DNA from: an uncultured Lachnospiraceae bacterium
Lineage (GTDB): Bacteria; Bacillota; Clostridia; Lachnospirales; Lachnospiraceae
Length of the DNA stretch: 64,000 bases
Direction: 5' to 3'
NCBI GenBank assembly: GCA_910587715.1
Contig: CAJUMV010000001.1
Location: 62,001 to 126,000 of the forward strand
Positions 15,742 through 24,223 of the stretch are shown here, piece by piece. The notes below the pieces were generated by a model. The model was given only the letters and a program-made list of their open reading frames with translations, was not told where the DNA came from and did not search any database. Position 1 is the first letter of the stretch. Each line of letters begins with the position of its first letter. A program made the translations under genes and the position numbers.

Positions 15742-17058
15742 ATGGATTTATACGAAAAGCTCGTGAGCGGGGAAGAAAAGCTTTCACTGGTAGGACTCGG
15801 CTATGTGGGTATGCCGATCGCGGTGGCATTCGCGAAAAAGATTAAAGTGGTGGGCTTTGATTTAAACGAAGAAAAGATAGCTTTGTACAAGAAAGGAATC
15901 GACCCCACAAACGAGGTGGGCGGCGAGGTAATCCGCAATACGAAGGTGGATTTTACCGCAGACTGCGAAAAACTTCGGGAAGCTAAATTTCACATTGTGG
16001 CGGTGCCCACGCCTGTCAATGCGGATCATACGCCGGATCTTTCTCCTGTGGAAGGGGCAAGCCGCATTCTGGGGCAGAATCTGACAAAAGGCTCCATCGT
16101 GGTGTTTGAGTCCACGGTTTATCCCGGCGTGACGGAAGATATCTGTGTGCCGATTCTGGAGAAGGAGTCCGGCTTAAAATGCGGCGTTGACTTCAAGATT
16201 GGGTACTCCCCCGAGCGCATCAACCCGGGTGACAAAGTGCATAGGCTGGAGACGATCACGAAAATCGTGTCGGGTATGGACGAGGAGACGTTAGATATCG
16301 TGGCGAAGGTTTATGAGCTTGTGGTGGAAGCGGGCGTCCACCGCGCGGAATCCATCAAAGTGGCGGAAGCGGCTAAGGTGATTGAGAACAGCCAGAGAGA
16401 TATCAATATTGCGTTTATGAATGAACTTTCAATCATTTTCCACAAGATGGGGATTGATACGAAATCCGTGCTGGAGGCGGCGGGGACGAAGTGGAATTTC
16501 CTGCCCTTTATGCCGGGACTTGTGGGCGGTCACTGCATCGGCGTAGACCCTTATTATTTGACGTATAAGGCGGAGGAGCTGGGGTACCACTCCCAGATTA
16601 TCCTTTCCGGCAGGCGGATTAATGATGATATGGGCAAATATGTGGCGGAGAGTCTGGTGAAGGATCTGATCAGAGCGAATATTCCCGTTAAGCACGCGAA
16701 GGTGGCGATTCTTGGCTTTACTTTTAAGGAAAATTGTCCGGATACGAGAAACACGAAGGTGATTGATATTTACAAGGAGCTGGGTGAGTACGGAATCGTG
16801 CCGATTGTGGTGGATCCGGCGGCCGACGCGGGGGAAGCGAAGCGTTTGTATGGCATTGAGTTTCAAACCATGGATGATATTCACGAGGTAGACGCGTTGA
16901 TTATCGCGGTGGCGCACGAGCAGTTCTTAAGCCTTGACAGAGAGAAGATTTCTTCCTTCTATAACCCGGCGCATAAGCGGAAGGTGCTGATGGATCTGAA
17001 GGGAATACTGGAGCGCAAAGAATATCTGACAAAAGATTTTCTGTATTGGAGATTGTAG
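15742..17058 (+). CDS. UDP-N-acetylhexosamine 6-dehydrogenase (TviB/WbpO/WbpA-like)
   Basis: 438 residues from the ATG at 15742, which follows AAAGGAGA; an upstream in-frame ATG at 15712 has no RBS. NAD binding is shown by LVGLGYVGMPIAVAFAKK. Further motifs are ESTVYPGVTEDI, YSPERINPGD and the catalytic C265 in GGHCIGVDPYYL, whose surrounding sequence is typical of enzymes oxidising UDP-GlcNAc or UDP-GalNAc rather than UDP-glucose. The product would be a UDP-HexNAc uronic acid. The 4-epimerase gene one position downstream completes a TviB/TviC-like pair, giving UDP-GalNAcA. Confidence 0.92.
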   Translation: MDLYEKLVSGEEKLSLVGLGYVGMPIAVAFAKKIKVVGFDLNEEKIALYKKGIDPTNEVGGEVIRNTKVDFTADCEKLREAKFHIVAVPTPVNADHTPDLSPVEGASRILGQNLTKGSIVVFESTVYPGVTEDICVPILEKESGLKCGVDFKIGYSPERINPGDKVHRLETITKIVSGMDEETLDIVAKVYELVVEAGVHRAESIKVAEAAKVIENSQRDINIAFMNELSIIFHKMGIDTKSVLEAAGTKWNFLPFMPGLVGGHCIGVDPYYLTYKAEELGYHSQIILSGRRINDDMGKYVAESLVKDLIRANIPVKHAKVAILGFTFKENCPDTRNTKVIDIYKELGEYGIVPIVVDPAADAGEAKRLYGIEFQTMDDIHEVDALIIAVAHEQFLSLDREKISSFYNPAHKRKVLMDLKGILERKEYLTKDFLYWRL

Positions 17059-17060
17059 TC

Positions 17061-17156
17061 GCGCGAGAAGAACTTCTAAATCACTTGCAGCAAAGGCTGC
17101 TTCGTGAAGAAGTTCTAAGTCTCGCGCCAGAGAATGCCGAAAAACGTCATTCTCTG
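17061..17156 (+). repeat. Modular intergenic stem-loop element, copy A
   Basis: It starts three bases after the dehydrogenase stop. The arms nest as follows: GCGCGAGA/TCTCGCGC, AGAACTTCT/AGAAGTTCT, TCAC/GTGA and GCAGC/GCTGC around loop AAAG. An unpaired AAG lies only on the 3' side between the two outer stems. A second hairpin follows (CAGAGAATG/CATTCTCTG, 17128-17156). The architecture recurs at 58002 and 58897 with different but complementary arm sequences. Confidence 0.85.
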
Positions 17157-17175
17157 CGGAATTGTGGGGGATAGT

Positions 17176-18549
17176 GTGGATAGAAATAAAAAAAGGGCTC
17201 TGTATCTTTTCGCAGGGCTCCTCATCTTTTTTTGGGGGCTGCTTGCAGTCGGCGGGGTCGGGGTTTATAATGATTCCCAGCAATATATCACGATGCATAT
17301 TCACAGGGAACCGCTTTATCCCCTTTATCTGGCGGCTTTTCGGGTCATCTGCGGAGAAGGGTATCTGACGGCGGCGATGGCGGGACAGGGAATCCTCACG
17401 GCTGTCGGGATTACCTTGCTTGCGGAGTACCTGACGAAGCGTTTTGCCCTCCGGCTGTGGGAAGAGCTGCTGATTGTTGCCTTGCAGCTTCTGCCGCATC
17501 TGATTACGCGGTATGTGTCGGCGCTTGGTATATTTTTGGAAAATTCGGTGATGAGCGAAGGGCTGTGCATTCCGCTCTTTACCATATTCGTGTATTTTCT
17601 TCTGCGGATGCTTTTTGAAGGAAAAGGGCGGGACGCGTTTTTTGCGCTTCTTTTCGCCTATATGCTGTCCATGACCAGAGGACAGATGATGACCACGATT
17701 CTTCTGTGGGCGCTTCTTCTGGGGATTCGTATGCTGCTGCATAAAAAATATCGGTCGTTATTTATGTGCGCATCGGCGGTGGTTCTTGTTTTCCTTCTGC
17801 GGGATCTGACGGTGCATGTGTATAATTACGGCGTTACCGGGTATTTTATGGGCAATACCTACGGGCAGGTAAATACGCTGACTAATGTGATATATGCCTG
17901 CGACGAGGAGGATAGGGAGGTTTTCGAGGAAGGGGATTTGGCGCAGGCTTTTTTTGACAGTTTTTACGGTAAGGCGATGGAGCAAAGGCTGAACTATGTG
18001 TACGCGGGGGACACTTTCGACGAACGGTCGTTCTATCTGGAGGAGCATCATGACATTTTGAAATTCCAGATATTGGAAGCGGAGCTGTCGGCTTATTATT
18101 TCGGTCTGGGAGAGGTGGATTATTACGAACAGAGCAGCATGTCCGATGAGATGGCGGGCAGGATGATGAAGAAACTCCTGCCGGCGTGTTTCGGGCAATG
18201 GCTGTATGATTATATCCTTTTATGCCGGAACGGGTTTGTCAGAAGCATAGCGGTCGTGCATCCGCTTATCAATTTTGCCGCACTCTTTCTGTATGTGCTG
18301 GCGGCGGGACTTCTGGTCCGGCAGATGCTTGTCAAAAGGCGGTTTCAGGCGGCGATCTTGATGGGAACGGCGCTTCTGTTTATCGCGGCGAATGTGTGCG
18401 CGACTTCGATAACCATTATGTGTCTGTCGCGGTACATGATTTATGGATTTTCACTGTTTTATATCGCATTGTATCTGCTTGTCAGGGAAGTGTGTGAAGG
18501 CAGACTGCTGTGGAGAAGCGGGCAGGATAAGACGGACCGCTTTGCATGA
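17176..18549 (+). CDS. Polytopic membrane protein, GT-C-like
   Basis: About 457 residues with some ten hydrophobic segments. The first outer loop has GVYNDSQQYITMHI followed by HREPLYPLYLAAF, a pattern (acidic residues, then PLYP) common in GT-C glycosyltransferases that use polyprenyl-linked donors. MSMTRGQMMTT lies in the middle. The GTG at 17176, preceded by GTGGGGGAT, is preferred; an ATG at 17134 falls inside the stem of the repeat element and is unlikely to be used. It is co-directional with the flanking UDP-GalNAcA genes. The specific function is unknown. Confidence 0.7.
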   Translation: MDRNKKRALYLFAGLLIFFWGLLAVGGVGVYNDSQQYITMHIHREPLYPLYLAAFRVICGEGYLTAAMAGQGILTAVGITLLAEYLTKRFALRLWEELLIVALQLLPHLITRYVSALGIFLENSVMSEGLCIPLFTIFVYFLLRMLFEGKGRDAFFALLFAYMLSMTRGQMMTTILLWALLLGIRMLLHKKYRSLFMCASAVVLVFLLRDLTVHVYNYGVTGYFMGNTYGQVNTLTNVIYACDEEDREVFEEGDLAQAFFDSFYGKAMEQRLNYVYAGDTFDERSFYLEEHHDILKFQILEAELSAYYFGLGEVDYYEQSSMSDEMAGRMMKKLLPACFGQWLYDYILLCRNGFVRSIAVVHPLINFAALFLYVLAAGLLVRQMLVKRRFQAAILMGTALLFIAANVCATSITIMCLSRYMIYGFSLFYIALYLLVREVCEGRLLWRSGQDKTDRFA

Positions 18550-18594
18550 CAGCTGCTTTCATCGGGAAGCGGACGCGTTGGAAGGGAGGAAAAA

Positions 18595-19572
18595 ATGGGT
18601 TATCAGGATGTAACATTTGAAAAGGGCACGGTGTTTGTTGTGACAGGGGGCGCGGGCTTTATCGGCTCGAATCTCTGCGAAGCGCTGCTTGGCATGGGCT
18701 GCGTGGTGCGCTGTCTGGACAATCTGTCCACAGGAAAATATGAGAATATCGAGCATTTTATGGGAAAAGAAGGCTTTACTTTTATAGAGGGGGATATCCG
18801 AGACCTTGAGACATGCAAGCAGGCGTGTATGGGCGCTGACTATGTGCTGCATCAGGCGGCATGGGGGAGCGTGCCCCGCAGCATCGAGATGCCGCTTCTT
18901 TATGAGGAGATTAATATCCGCGGCACGTTAAATATGATGGAGGCGGCGACAGAGTGCGGGGTGAAAAAGTTCGTTTACGCATCCAGCTCTTCCGTTTACG
19001 GGGATTCCACGGAGCTGCCTAAGAGGGAGGGGCAGGAGGGAAAGGTGATTTCACCTTATGCCTTGACGAAAAAGACGGATGAGGAGTACGGACGGCTGTA
19101 CAAAGAGCTGTACGGGCTTGACACTTATGGACTTCGTTATTTTAATGTATTCGGACGCAGGCAGGATCCGGACGGTATGTACGCGGCAGTGATTCCGAAG
19201 TTTATCAAGCAGCTTCTCCACGGAGAGACGCCTACCATCAACGGGGATGGCAGGCAGTCACGGGACTTTACCTATATCGACAACGTGATCGAGGCGAATC
19301 TGCGCGCGTGCAAGGCGGACAGCAGCGCGGCGGGTGAGGCGTTCAATATCGGTGCCGGCGGACGACTGTATCTGATTGATATGTATGAGCAGCTCTGTGA
19401 GGCGTTGGGCGTAGTGGCGGAGCCGGAGTTTGGTCCGCCGAGAGCGGGGGACGTGCGGGATTCCAATGCGGATATCAGTAAGGCGCGGAAGCTGCTGGGG
19501 TATGAGCCTTCTTTTGATTTTGAGAAGGGGATTGGGCTGGCGATTGAGTGGTATAAAGAATATCTGAAATAA
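18595..19572 (+). CDS. NAD-dependent UDP-HexNAc 4-epimerase (WbpP/TviC-like)
   Basis: 325 residues of the extended SDR family. The N-terminal NAD loop is VTGGAGFIGSNLCEALL, followed by DNLSTGKYENI, HQAAWGSVPRSIEMP and the catalytic SPYALTK (Tyr and Lys), then RYFNVFGRRQDPDGMYAAVIP. The long WGSVPRS segment and GRRQDP are typical of UDP-GlcNAc/GalNAc 4-epimerases of the WbpP group. Its RBS is strong (GGGAGGAAAA). With the 6-dehydrogenase at 15742 it supplies UDP-GalNAc or UDP-GalNAcA. A small hairpin element starts directly after its stop. Confidence 0.92.
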   Translation: MGYQDVTFEKGTVFVVTGGAGFIGSNLCEALLGMGCVVRCLDNLSTGKYENIEHFMGKEGFTFIEGDIRDLETCKQACMGADYVLHQAAWGSVPRSIEMPLLYEEINIRGTLNMMEAATECGVKKFVYASSSSVYGDSTELPKREGQEGKVISPYALTKKTDEEYGRLYKELYGLDTYGLRYFNVFGRRQDPDGMYAAVIPKFIKQLLHGETPTINGDGRQSRDFTYIDNVIEANLRACKADSSAAGEAFNIGAGGRLYLIDMYEQLCEALGVVAEPEFGPPRAGDVRDSNADISKARKLLGYEPSFDFEKGIGLAIEWYKEYLK

Positions 19573-19600
19573 AGGTGAGTTGCAAAGCAACTCAATACCT
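19573..19600 (+). repeat. Minimal member of the modular intergenic element family
   Basis: Stems AGGT/ACCT and GAGTTGC/GCAACTC around loop AAA, with an unpaired AAT only on the 3' side between the stems. This is the same asymmetric layout as the larger copies at 17061, 58002 and 58897, and it also abuts a stop codon. There is no T-run, so it is not a standard terminator. The rest of the gap to 19763 shows nothing recognisable. Confidence 0.5.
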
Positions 19601-19763
19601 CGCTAAGTACCGGCGTCTTTTGAGGGTCTGCTTATGGATTATACAACATGCACAATGCATTTATGTTAAGAAGCGTTTCGCGGTTACTGTATTTTCAATA
19701 TTATACGTAAAGGCGTTTGGCTGTTATATACGATTATTTGATAGAGAAGGGAAAATAACGGAT

Positions 19764-20684
19764 ATGAAATATAAGGTAGTTGTATTTGGGGTGAAGGATA
19801 CTTCGGAAAATATTGTGGATTTTATTCAGAAGGAAATTTGCCCGGTAGATTTAGTGGTTACAATCAGTCCGGAGGTGACGAAGAAGAATCAGGTTTCGGG
19901 TTATAAGGGTCTGTCTGTGCTGACGGAAAAGTACGGGATTCCGGTGCATGAGGCGGACAGTTATTTCCTGACAGACGAAAAGACGCAGAAGTTTATGCGG
20001 GAGAACGAGTTTGAGATTGGTATTTCGATGGGGTGGCAGCGGCTGATTCCGCAGTCGGTGCTGGACTGCTTTTCGTATGGGATTTATGGTTTCCATGGAA
20101 ACAGCGGTTATCTGCCGTTCGGCAGGGGACGTTCGCCCCTAAACTGGTCGGTGATTCTGGGGGATACCCGTTTTAACCTGAATCTGTTTCAGTATGATGA
20201 AAAGGCGGACAGCCCCAACGTGTTTGCCACGGAGATGTTTTCCATCACGCCTCACGATGATATCCGTACGGCGCAGTATAAGAATATGATCTGTTCGAAA
20301 CGGCTGATTCGTAGGCTGCTTGCCGCCTATGAGAGCGGGCATATCGAAATTCGCAGGGATTCCAAGGATTTTGATTCCTGGTACGAAAAGCGCACGGCGG
20401 CGGACGGGAAAATTGACTTCCATAAAAGAACGCGTGATATTTATAATCTGATTCGCGGTGTGGCGGCGCCTTTTCCGGGGGCTTTTGCCTACTGTAACGA
20501 GCAGGAGGTGCGTGTCTGGGAAGCGCATCCGTTTGACGAGATGATTGATTTTTCCGCCTACGCGCCGGGGGAGGTAATCGACGTGTTTGACGGAAAGCCC
20601 GTGGTGCGGACGGTGGACGGGTCTCTTTTGATTGACCGTTATGAGAGCGGATTGACGCTGGAAGCGGGGGACATTCTTGCTTAA
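19764..20684 (+). CDS. Sugar N-formyltransferase-like protein
   Basis: About 306 residues from the ATG at 19764 (GAAGGGA about 11 nt upstream). The formyltransferase core includes SMGWQRLIPQSVLD and GFHGNSGYLPFGRGRSPLNW, followed by a C-terminal domain with RTAADGKIDFHKRTRDIYNLIRG and PFPGAFAY, as in methionyl-tRNA formyltransferases and sugar formyltransferases. The catalytic histidine (H111) is present and D149 is a candidate acid, but the usual Asn two residues before His is Gly109. A 4-amino sugar from the dehydratase/aminotransferase pair is the obvious substrate candidate; formyl donor N10-formyl-THF is assumed from the family. Confidence 0.85.
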   Translation: MKYKVVVFGVKDTSENIVDFIQKEICPVDLVVTISPEVTKKNQVSGYKGLSVLTEKYGIPVHEADSYFLTDEKTQKFMRENEFEIGISMGWQRLIPQSVLDCFSYGIYGFHGNSGYLPFGRGRSPLNWSVILGDTRFNLNLFQYDEKADSPNVFATEMFSITPHDDIRTAQYKNMICSKRLIRRLLAAYESGHIEIRRDSKDFDSWYEKRTAADGKIDFHKRTRDIYNLIRGVAAPFPGAFAYCNEQEVRVWEAHPFDEMIDFSAYAPGEVIDVFDGKPVVRTVDGSLLIDRYESGLTLEAGDILA

Positions 20685-20711
20685 TGGGAACGGCTGGGGA
20701 AAGGATAGAAT

Positions 20712-21935
20712 ATGGCGAAACCGATACATGTGCTGCATGTGCTGGGCGGCGTGGGCCTGGGTGGTGCGGAGAGCCGCATTATGGACCTCTATCGGCAGAT
20801 GAACCGGGAGGAGATTCAGTTTGATTTCCTGGTACATGCAGATGCTGTGAAAAGAGGCTTTCAGGAGATGTGGCAGACTGGAAGCGGCTCGGAAAAGCAG
20901 AGCGTGAAAAATGACACAAACGTCAGAAAACCGCAGTTCTACGACGAGGAGATACAGGCGATGGGCGGGCATATTTATGTGCTCCCCAAATTTAAGGTAT
21001 ATAACTATTTTGCCTACAGAAAAGCGGTAACGGCATTTTTTGCGGCGCACAGGGAGTTTCGTGTGGTGCAGGGACATATGACCAGCACAGCCGGCATTTA
21101 TCTGCCGATTGCGAAGAAGGCAGGGGTGCCCGTCACGGTGGCGCACTCCAGAAACGCGGGTGTGGTAAAGGGAGCAAAGGGGCTGGCAACCCGGTTTTTC
21201 AGGCGGGGGCTGGCGAAGAAGGCGGATTACTGTTTTGCCTGTTCTGTGCTTGCAGGGCAGGATGTGTTCGGTGAGGAGACTGTGAAGGCAGGGCGGGTCA
21301 AAATCATTTACAATGCCATTGATGTGGGCAGGTTTACTTATGATGAAAAAGCGCGGCAGGAAGTGCGGGCGCAGCTCGGTATCGGTGAGGGGCTTGTGCT
21401 TGGGCATGTAGGTCGTTTTCAATATCAGAAAAATCATCCCTATCTGCTGGAGGTTTTCGCGGCGGTCTGTAGGGAAAGACAGGACGCCCGCCTGCTTCTT
21501 CTCGGGGAAGGGGAGGACATGCCTGCTATGAAAGAAAAATGCGGGCGGCTTGGCATTGCGGAACGGGTGGATTTTCTTGGGAACCGCAGGGATGCGGAGC
21601 GGTTTTATCAGGCGATGGATTTCTTTTTGCTGCCGTCCTTTTTCGAGGGGCTGCCGGGCGTGCTGGTAGAAGCGCAGGCGGCGGGGCTTCGGTGCATCGT
21701 TTCGGATGCCGTGACGAAAGAAGCGCAGGCGACAGACCTGGTTACTTACCTGAGTATAGAGGAACCGCCCGAAAGGTGGGCGGAGGAAATCTTAAAGCAG
21801 GCGGATTATGCCCGAAGAGATACGGCACAGGAGCTGCGGCAGGCAGGGTTTGACGTGCGGACACAGGCGGAAGGGTACAGACGGTTTTATCTGGGCGAAG
21901 GCGCTGAACATATTGGAAGTGTAAGTGCGCAGTGA
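20712..21935 (+). CDS. Glycosyltransferase family 4
   Basis: 407 residues of GT-B type. The N-terminal donor/acceptor loop is VLHVLGGVGLGGAESRIMDLYR; the C-terminal domain has LGHVGRFQYQKNHPYLLEVF and FFEGLPGVLVEAQAAGLRCIVSD with the conserved acidic pair. This GVGLGGAES start is typical of EpsF-like exopolysaccharide transferases. It is the first of three consecutive GT4 genes separated by 9-32 bp, presumably adding successive residues of one repeat unit. Acceptor and sugar cannot be deduced. Confidence 0.92.
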   Translation: MAKPIHVLHVLGGVGLGGAESRIMDLYRQMNREEIQFDFLVHADAVKRGFQEMWQTGSGSEKQSVKNDTNVRKPQFYDEEIQAMGGHIYVLPKFKVYNYFAYRKAVTAFFAAHREFRVVQGHMTSTAGIYLPIAKKAGVPVTVAHSRNAGVVKGAKGLATRFFRRGLAKKADYCFACSVLAGQDVFGEETVKAGRVKIIYNAIDVGRFTYDEKARQEVRAQLGIGEGLVLGHVGRFQYQKNHPYLLEVFAAVCRERQDARLLLLGEGEDMPAMKEKCGRLGIAERVDFLGNRRDAERFYQAMDFFLLPSFFEGLPGVLVEAQAAGLRCIVSDAVTKEAQATDLVTYLSIEEPPERWAEEILKQADYARRDTAQELRQAGFDVRTQAEGYRRFYLGEGAEHIGSVSAQ

Positions 21936-21967
21936 AACGACGGATGCCTGAAAGGGAGTAAAACACG

Positions 21968-23086
21968 ATGAAAAAATTGCTGCTGATTGTGCCGTCCCTG
22001 CATCAGGGCGGTTCGGAAAAAGTATGTGCGACAACGGCTGTTGTTTTAAAACCGTATTTTGATGTACAAATTGCCATTTTTGATTCTCAAAACATTGATT
22101 TTGATGTGGAGGACATTCCGGTTACGGATATCGGACTGCCGAGCAGACCTGGAAAACTTGCCAAAGTCCTCAATGTCTTAAGGCGGGCGCACAGGCTGAA
22201 ACGGCTGAAAAAGAAGGAACAGATTGATATTGCGTACAGCTTTGGACCCACGGCTAATTTGGCAAATGTCTTTGCCGGACGGCTTTTTTCCCGGAAGGGT
22301 GCGAAATGCTGGCTCGGTGTGATGAGTTATATGGATATGGACAGTTCGTGGCTTGGGCTTTTCTGCAAAAAGGCGGACAGGCTTCTGTGCTGTTCGGAGA
22401 CGCTTCGCGGCATGATTGAAAAGAAATATGCGTGCGGCTGTACTTACACGTTGACGGGGTTTTTCGATATTCCCCAGATTCGGGCGAGAGCGGAGGAAGA
22501 GGAGCCGCAGCTTCCATGGGGGGAAGGACGCATCATCGTTTCCATGGGACGGGAAGATGTAGTAAAGGGCTACTGGCATCTGCTGAAAATTTTCTCGCTG
22601 GTGCACAAGGAACTGCCCGATACCAAGCTTCTTATTATTGGAAAAGGTGAATTTACAGAGTACAAAAAACTGGCGGCTGATTTGGGCGTTGCGGACGCGG
22701 TGCATTTTGCCGGACTGCAGAAAAACCCGTATCCGTATTTGAAGAAGGGCACGCTCTATCTGCTGACCTCCTACTGGGAAGGCTTTCCCAATGCGCTGGT
22801 GGAAGCGATGGCAATGGGGCTTCCGGCGGTGGCAACGGACTGCATGACCGGACCGGCAGAGATTTTTGACGGAAAATACGGGATTCTCGTACCGAATATG
22901 GGCAAAGATCCGGATATGGATGCTTCCCATATAGAGGATGAAGAGAAGCGCACGGCAGCACGGGTGGTTTCTCTTTTGGAAAATGAGGAAGAGATGGCGC
23001 GCTACAGCAGATTGTCGGTAGAGCGGGCGAGCGTGTACTCCAAAGAGTCGTATATTCGGAAGATTAGGGAATGGTCCCTCAACTAG
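21968..23086 (+). CDS. Glycosyltransferase family 4
   Basis: 372 residues. The N terminus is LLIVPSLHQGGSEKVC; the C-terminal Rossmann domain shows SMGREDVVKGYWHLLKIF, LLIIGKGEF and WEGFPNALVEAMAMGLPAVATD, including the nucleotide-sugar E-x7-E pattern. It follows the previous GT4 by 32 bp and precedes the next by 9 bp, so all three are probably one transcript. Specificity is unknown. Confidence 0.92.
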   Translation: MKKLLLIVPSLHQGGSEKVCATTAVVLKPYFDVQIAIFDSQNIDFDVEDIPVTDIGLPSRPGKLAKVLNVLRRAHRLKRLKKKEQIDIAYSFGPTANLANVFAGRLFSRKGAKCWLGVMSYMDMDSSWLGLFCKKADRLLCCSETLRGMIEKKYACGCTYTLTGFFDIPQIRARAEEEEPQLPWGEGRIIVSMGREDVVKGYWHLLKIFSLVHKELPDTKLLIIGKGEFTEYKKLAADLGVADAVHFAGLQKNPYPYLKKGTLYLLTSYWEGFPNALVEAMAMGLPAVATDCMTGPAEIFDGKYGILVPNMGKDPDMDASHIEDEEKRTAARVVSLLENEEEMARYSRLSVERASVYSKESYIRKIREWSLN

Positions 23087-23095
23087 GAGAACGAT

Positions 23096-24220
23096 ATGGC
23101 AAAAAAGATTGCGTTTCATTTAAATTGCTTGGAGCAGGGCGGCGCGGAGCGGGTGGTTTCCAATCTGTCCAACCGCTTTGTGCAGAACGGGTATGAAGTG
23201 CTTGTCGCTACGGAGTGGCAGGGCGAGGATGAATTTTGGATTGATGAGAGAGTGCGGCGCGTGCATGTGGGGCTGCGTCCGGGTGATGAGAAGAAAAACC
23301 GCCTGATTCAGTTTTTTTTGCGCATCCGCTATCTGAAAGAGTTTTTAAAGAAGGAAAAGCCGGATATTTTGATTCCTTTTGCCAGAAAGGCGCTGTACCG
23401 GGGGCTGACGGCGGCTTTTTTTATCAAAATCCCCGTGCTGATATCCATACGCACAGATCCGGTGGGACATTACGACAGACCCTTTGACAAGGTGCAGATT
23501 CCGTTTCTGTTTCCGCGGGCGGACGGCTGTGTTTTTCAGACGGAGGGGGCACGGGAGTTTTTTGCGCCCAGACTGCAGAAAAACTCCCGTATTATCTTAA
23601 ATCCGCTCAATCCCAAATATATCGGCGTGCCGGAGCCGGAGAAACGGACGAAAACGGTGGTGCAGTCGGGGCGGCTGGTGGATTTCAAAAATCAGGTCAT
23701 GCTGATTCGAGCTTTCCACGAGGTGCACAAAAAGCATCCCGACTACGATTTGAAAATATATGGCAGGGACACGGAGGACGGCACGAAGGAGCTTTTGGAG
23801 AAGACCATAGAGGAATTGCAGGCGCAGGATTATGTACATTTGATGGGCGCCAGCGACAGCTTGGAAAAACAGCTTCCGGATGCGGCGCTCTTCGCGTTCA
23901 GCTCGGATTGGGAGGGGCTGCCTAACGCGCTGATGGAGGCGATGGCGCTGGGGCTGCCTATTGTGGCGACGGATTGTCCCTGCGGTGGTCCACGCACGAT
24001 TATGACCAATGAGGTAGACGGTCTGCTCATTCCCATCAAGAACCAGAAGGCGATGGAGGACGGCATCAACCGGCTGATTGAGGACCCTGCGCTTGCGGAA
24101 AGACTTGGACGGGAAGCAAGAAAGATTGCCGACAGGGCGAATGACGAAGCGATTTACGGACAGTGGCGGGATTACATCGACGAGGTTTGCGAGGTGTACC
24201 GCAGGAAGCATGGGGGATGA
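23096..24220 (+). CDS. Glycosyltransferase family 4
   Basis: 374 residues. N-terminal FHLNCLEQGGAERVVSNLSNRF; C-terminal QSGRLVDFKNQVMLIRAFHEV and SDWEGLPNALMEAMALGLPIVATDCPCGGPRTIM. The CPCGGPRTIM tail is common in GT4 enzymes of gut Firmicutes capsule loci. It resembles the GT4 at 46916, which shares the GGAERVxxNL start. It is the third of three consecutive GT4 genes. Confidence 0.92.
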   Translation: MAKKIAFHLNCLEQGGAERVVSNLSNRFVQNGYEVLVATEWQGEDEFWIDERVRRVHVGLRPGDEKKNRLIQFFLRIRYLKEFLKKEKPDILIPFARKALYRGLTAAFFIKIPVLISIRTDPVGHYDRPFDKVQIPFLFPRADGCVFQTEGAREFFAPRLQKNSRIILNPLNPKYIGVPEPEKRTKTVVQSGRLVDFKNQVMLIRAFHEVHKKHPDYDLKIYGRDTEDGTKELLEKTIEELQAQDYVHLMGASDSLEKQLPDAALFAFSSDWEGLPNALMEAMALGLPIVATDCPCGGPRTIMTNEVDGLLIPIKNQKAMEDGINRLIEDPALAERLGREARKIADRANDEAIYGQWRDYIDEVCEVYRRKHGG

Positions 24221-24223
24221 TGC

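Noticed and set aside
17134..17175. ATG at 17134 as start of the GT-C-like protein
   Set aside because: The codon lies in the stem of the repeat element's second hairpin. GTG at 17176 has GTGGGGGAT upstream and begins the hydrophilic-then-membrane pattern expected.
20139..21437. Antisense reading frame of 432 codons
   Set aside because: It is opposite the formyltransferase and GT4 genes, has no family motif and shows His/Arg-rich shadow composition.
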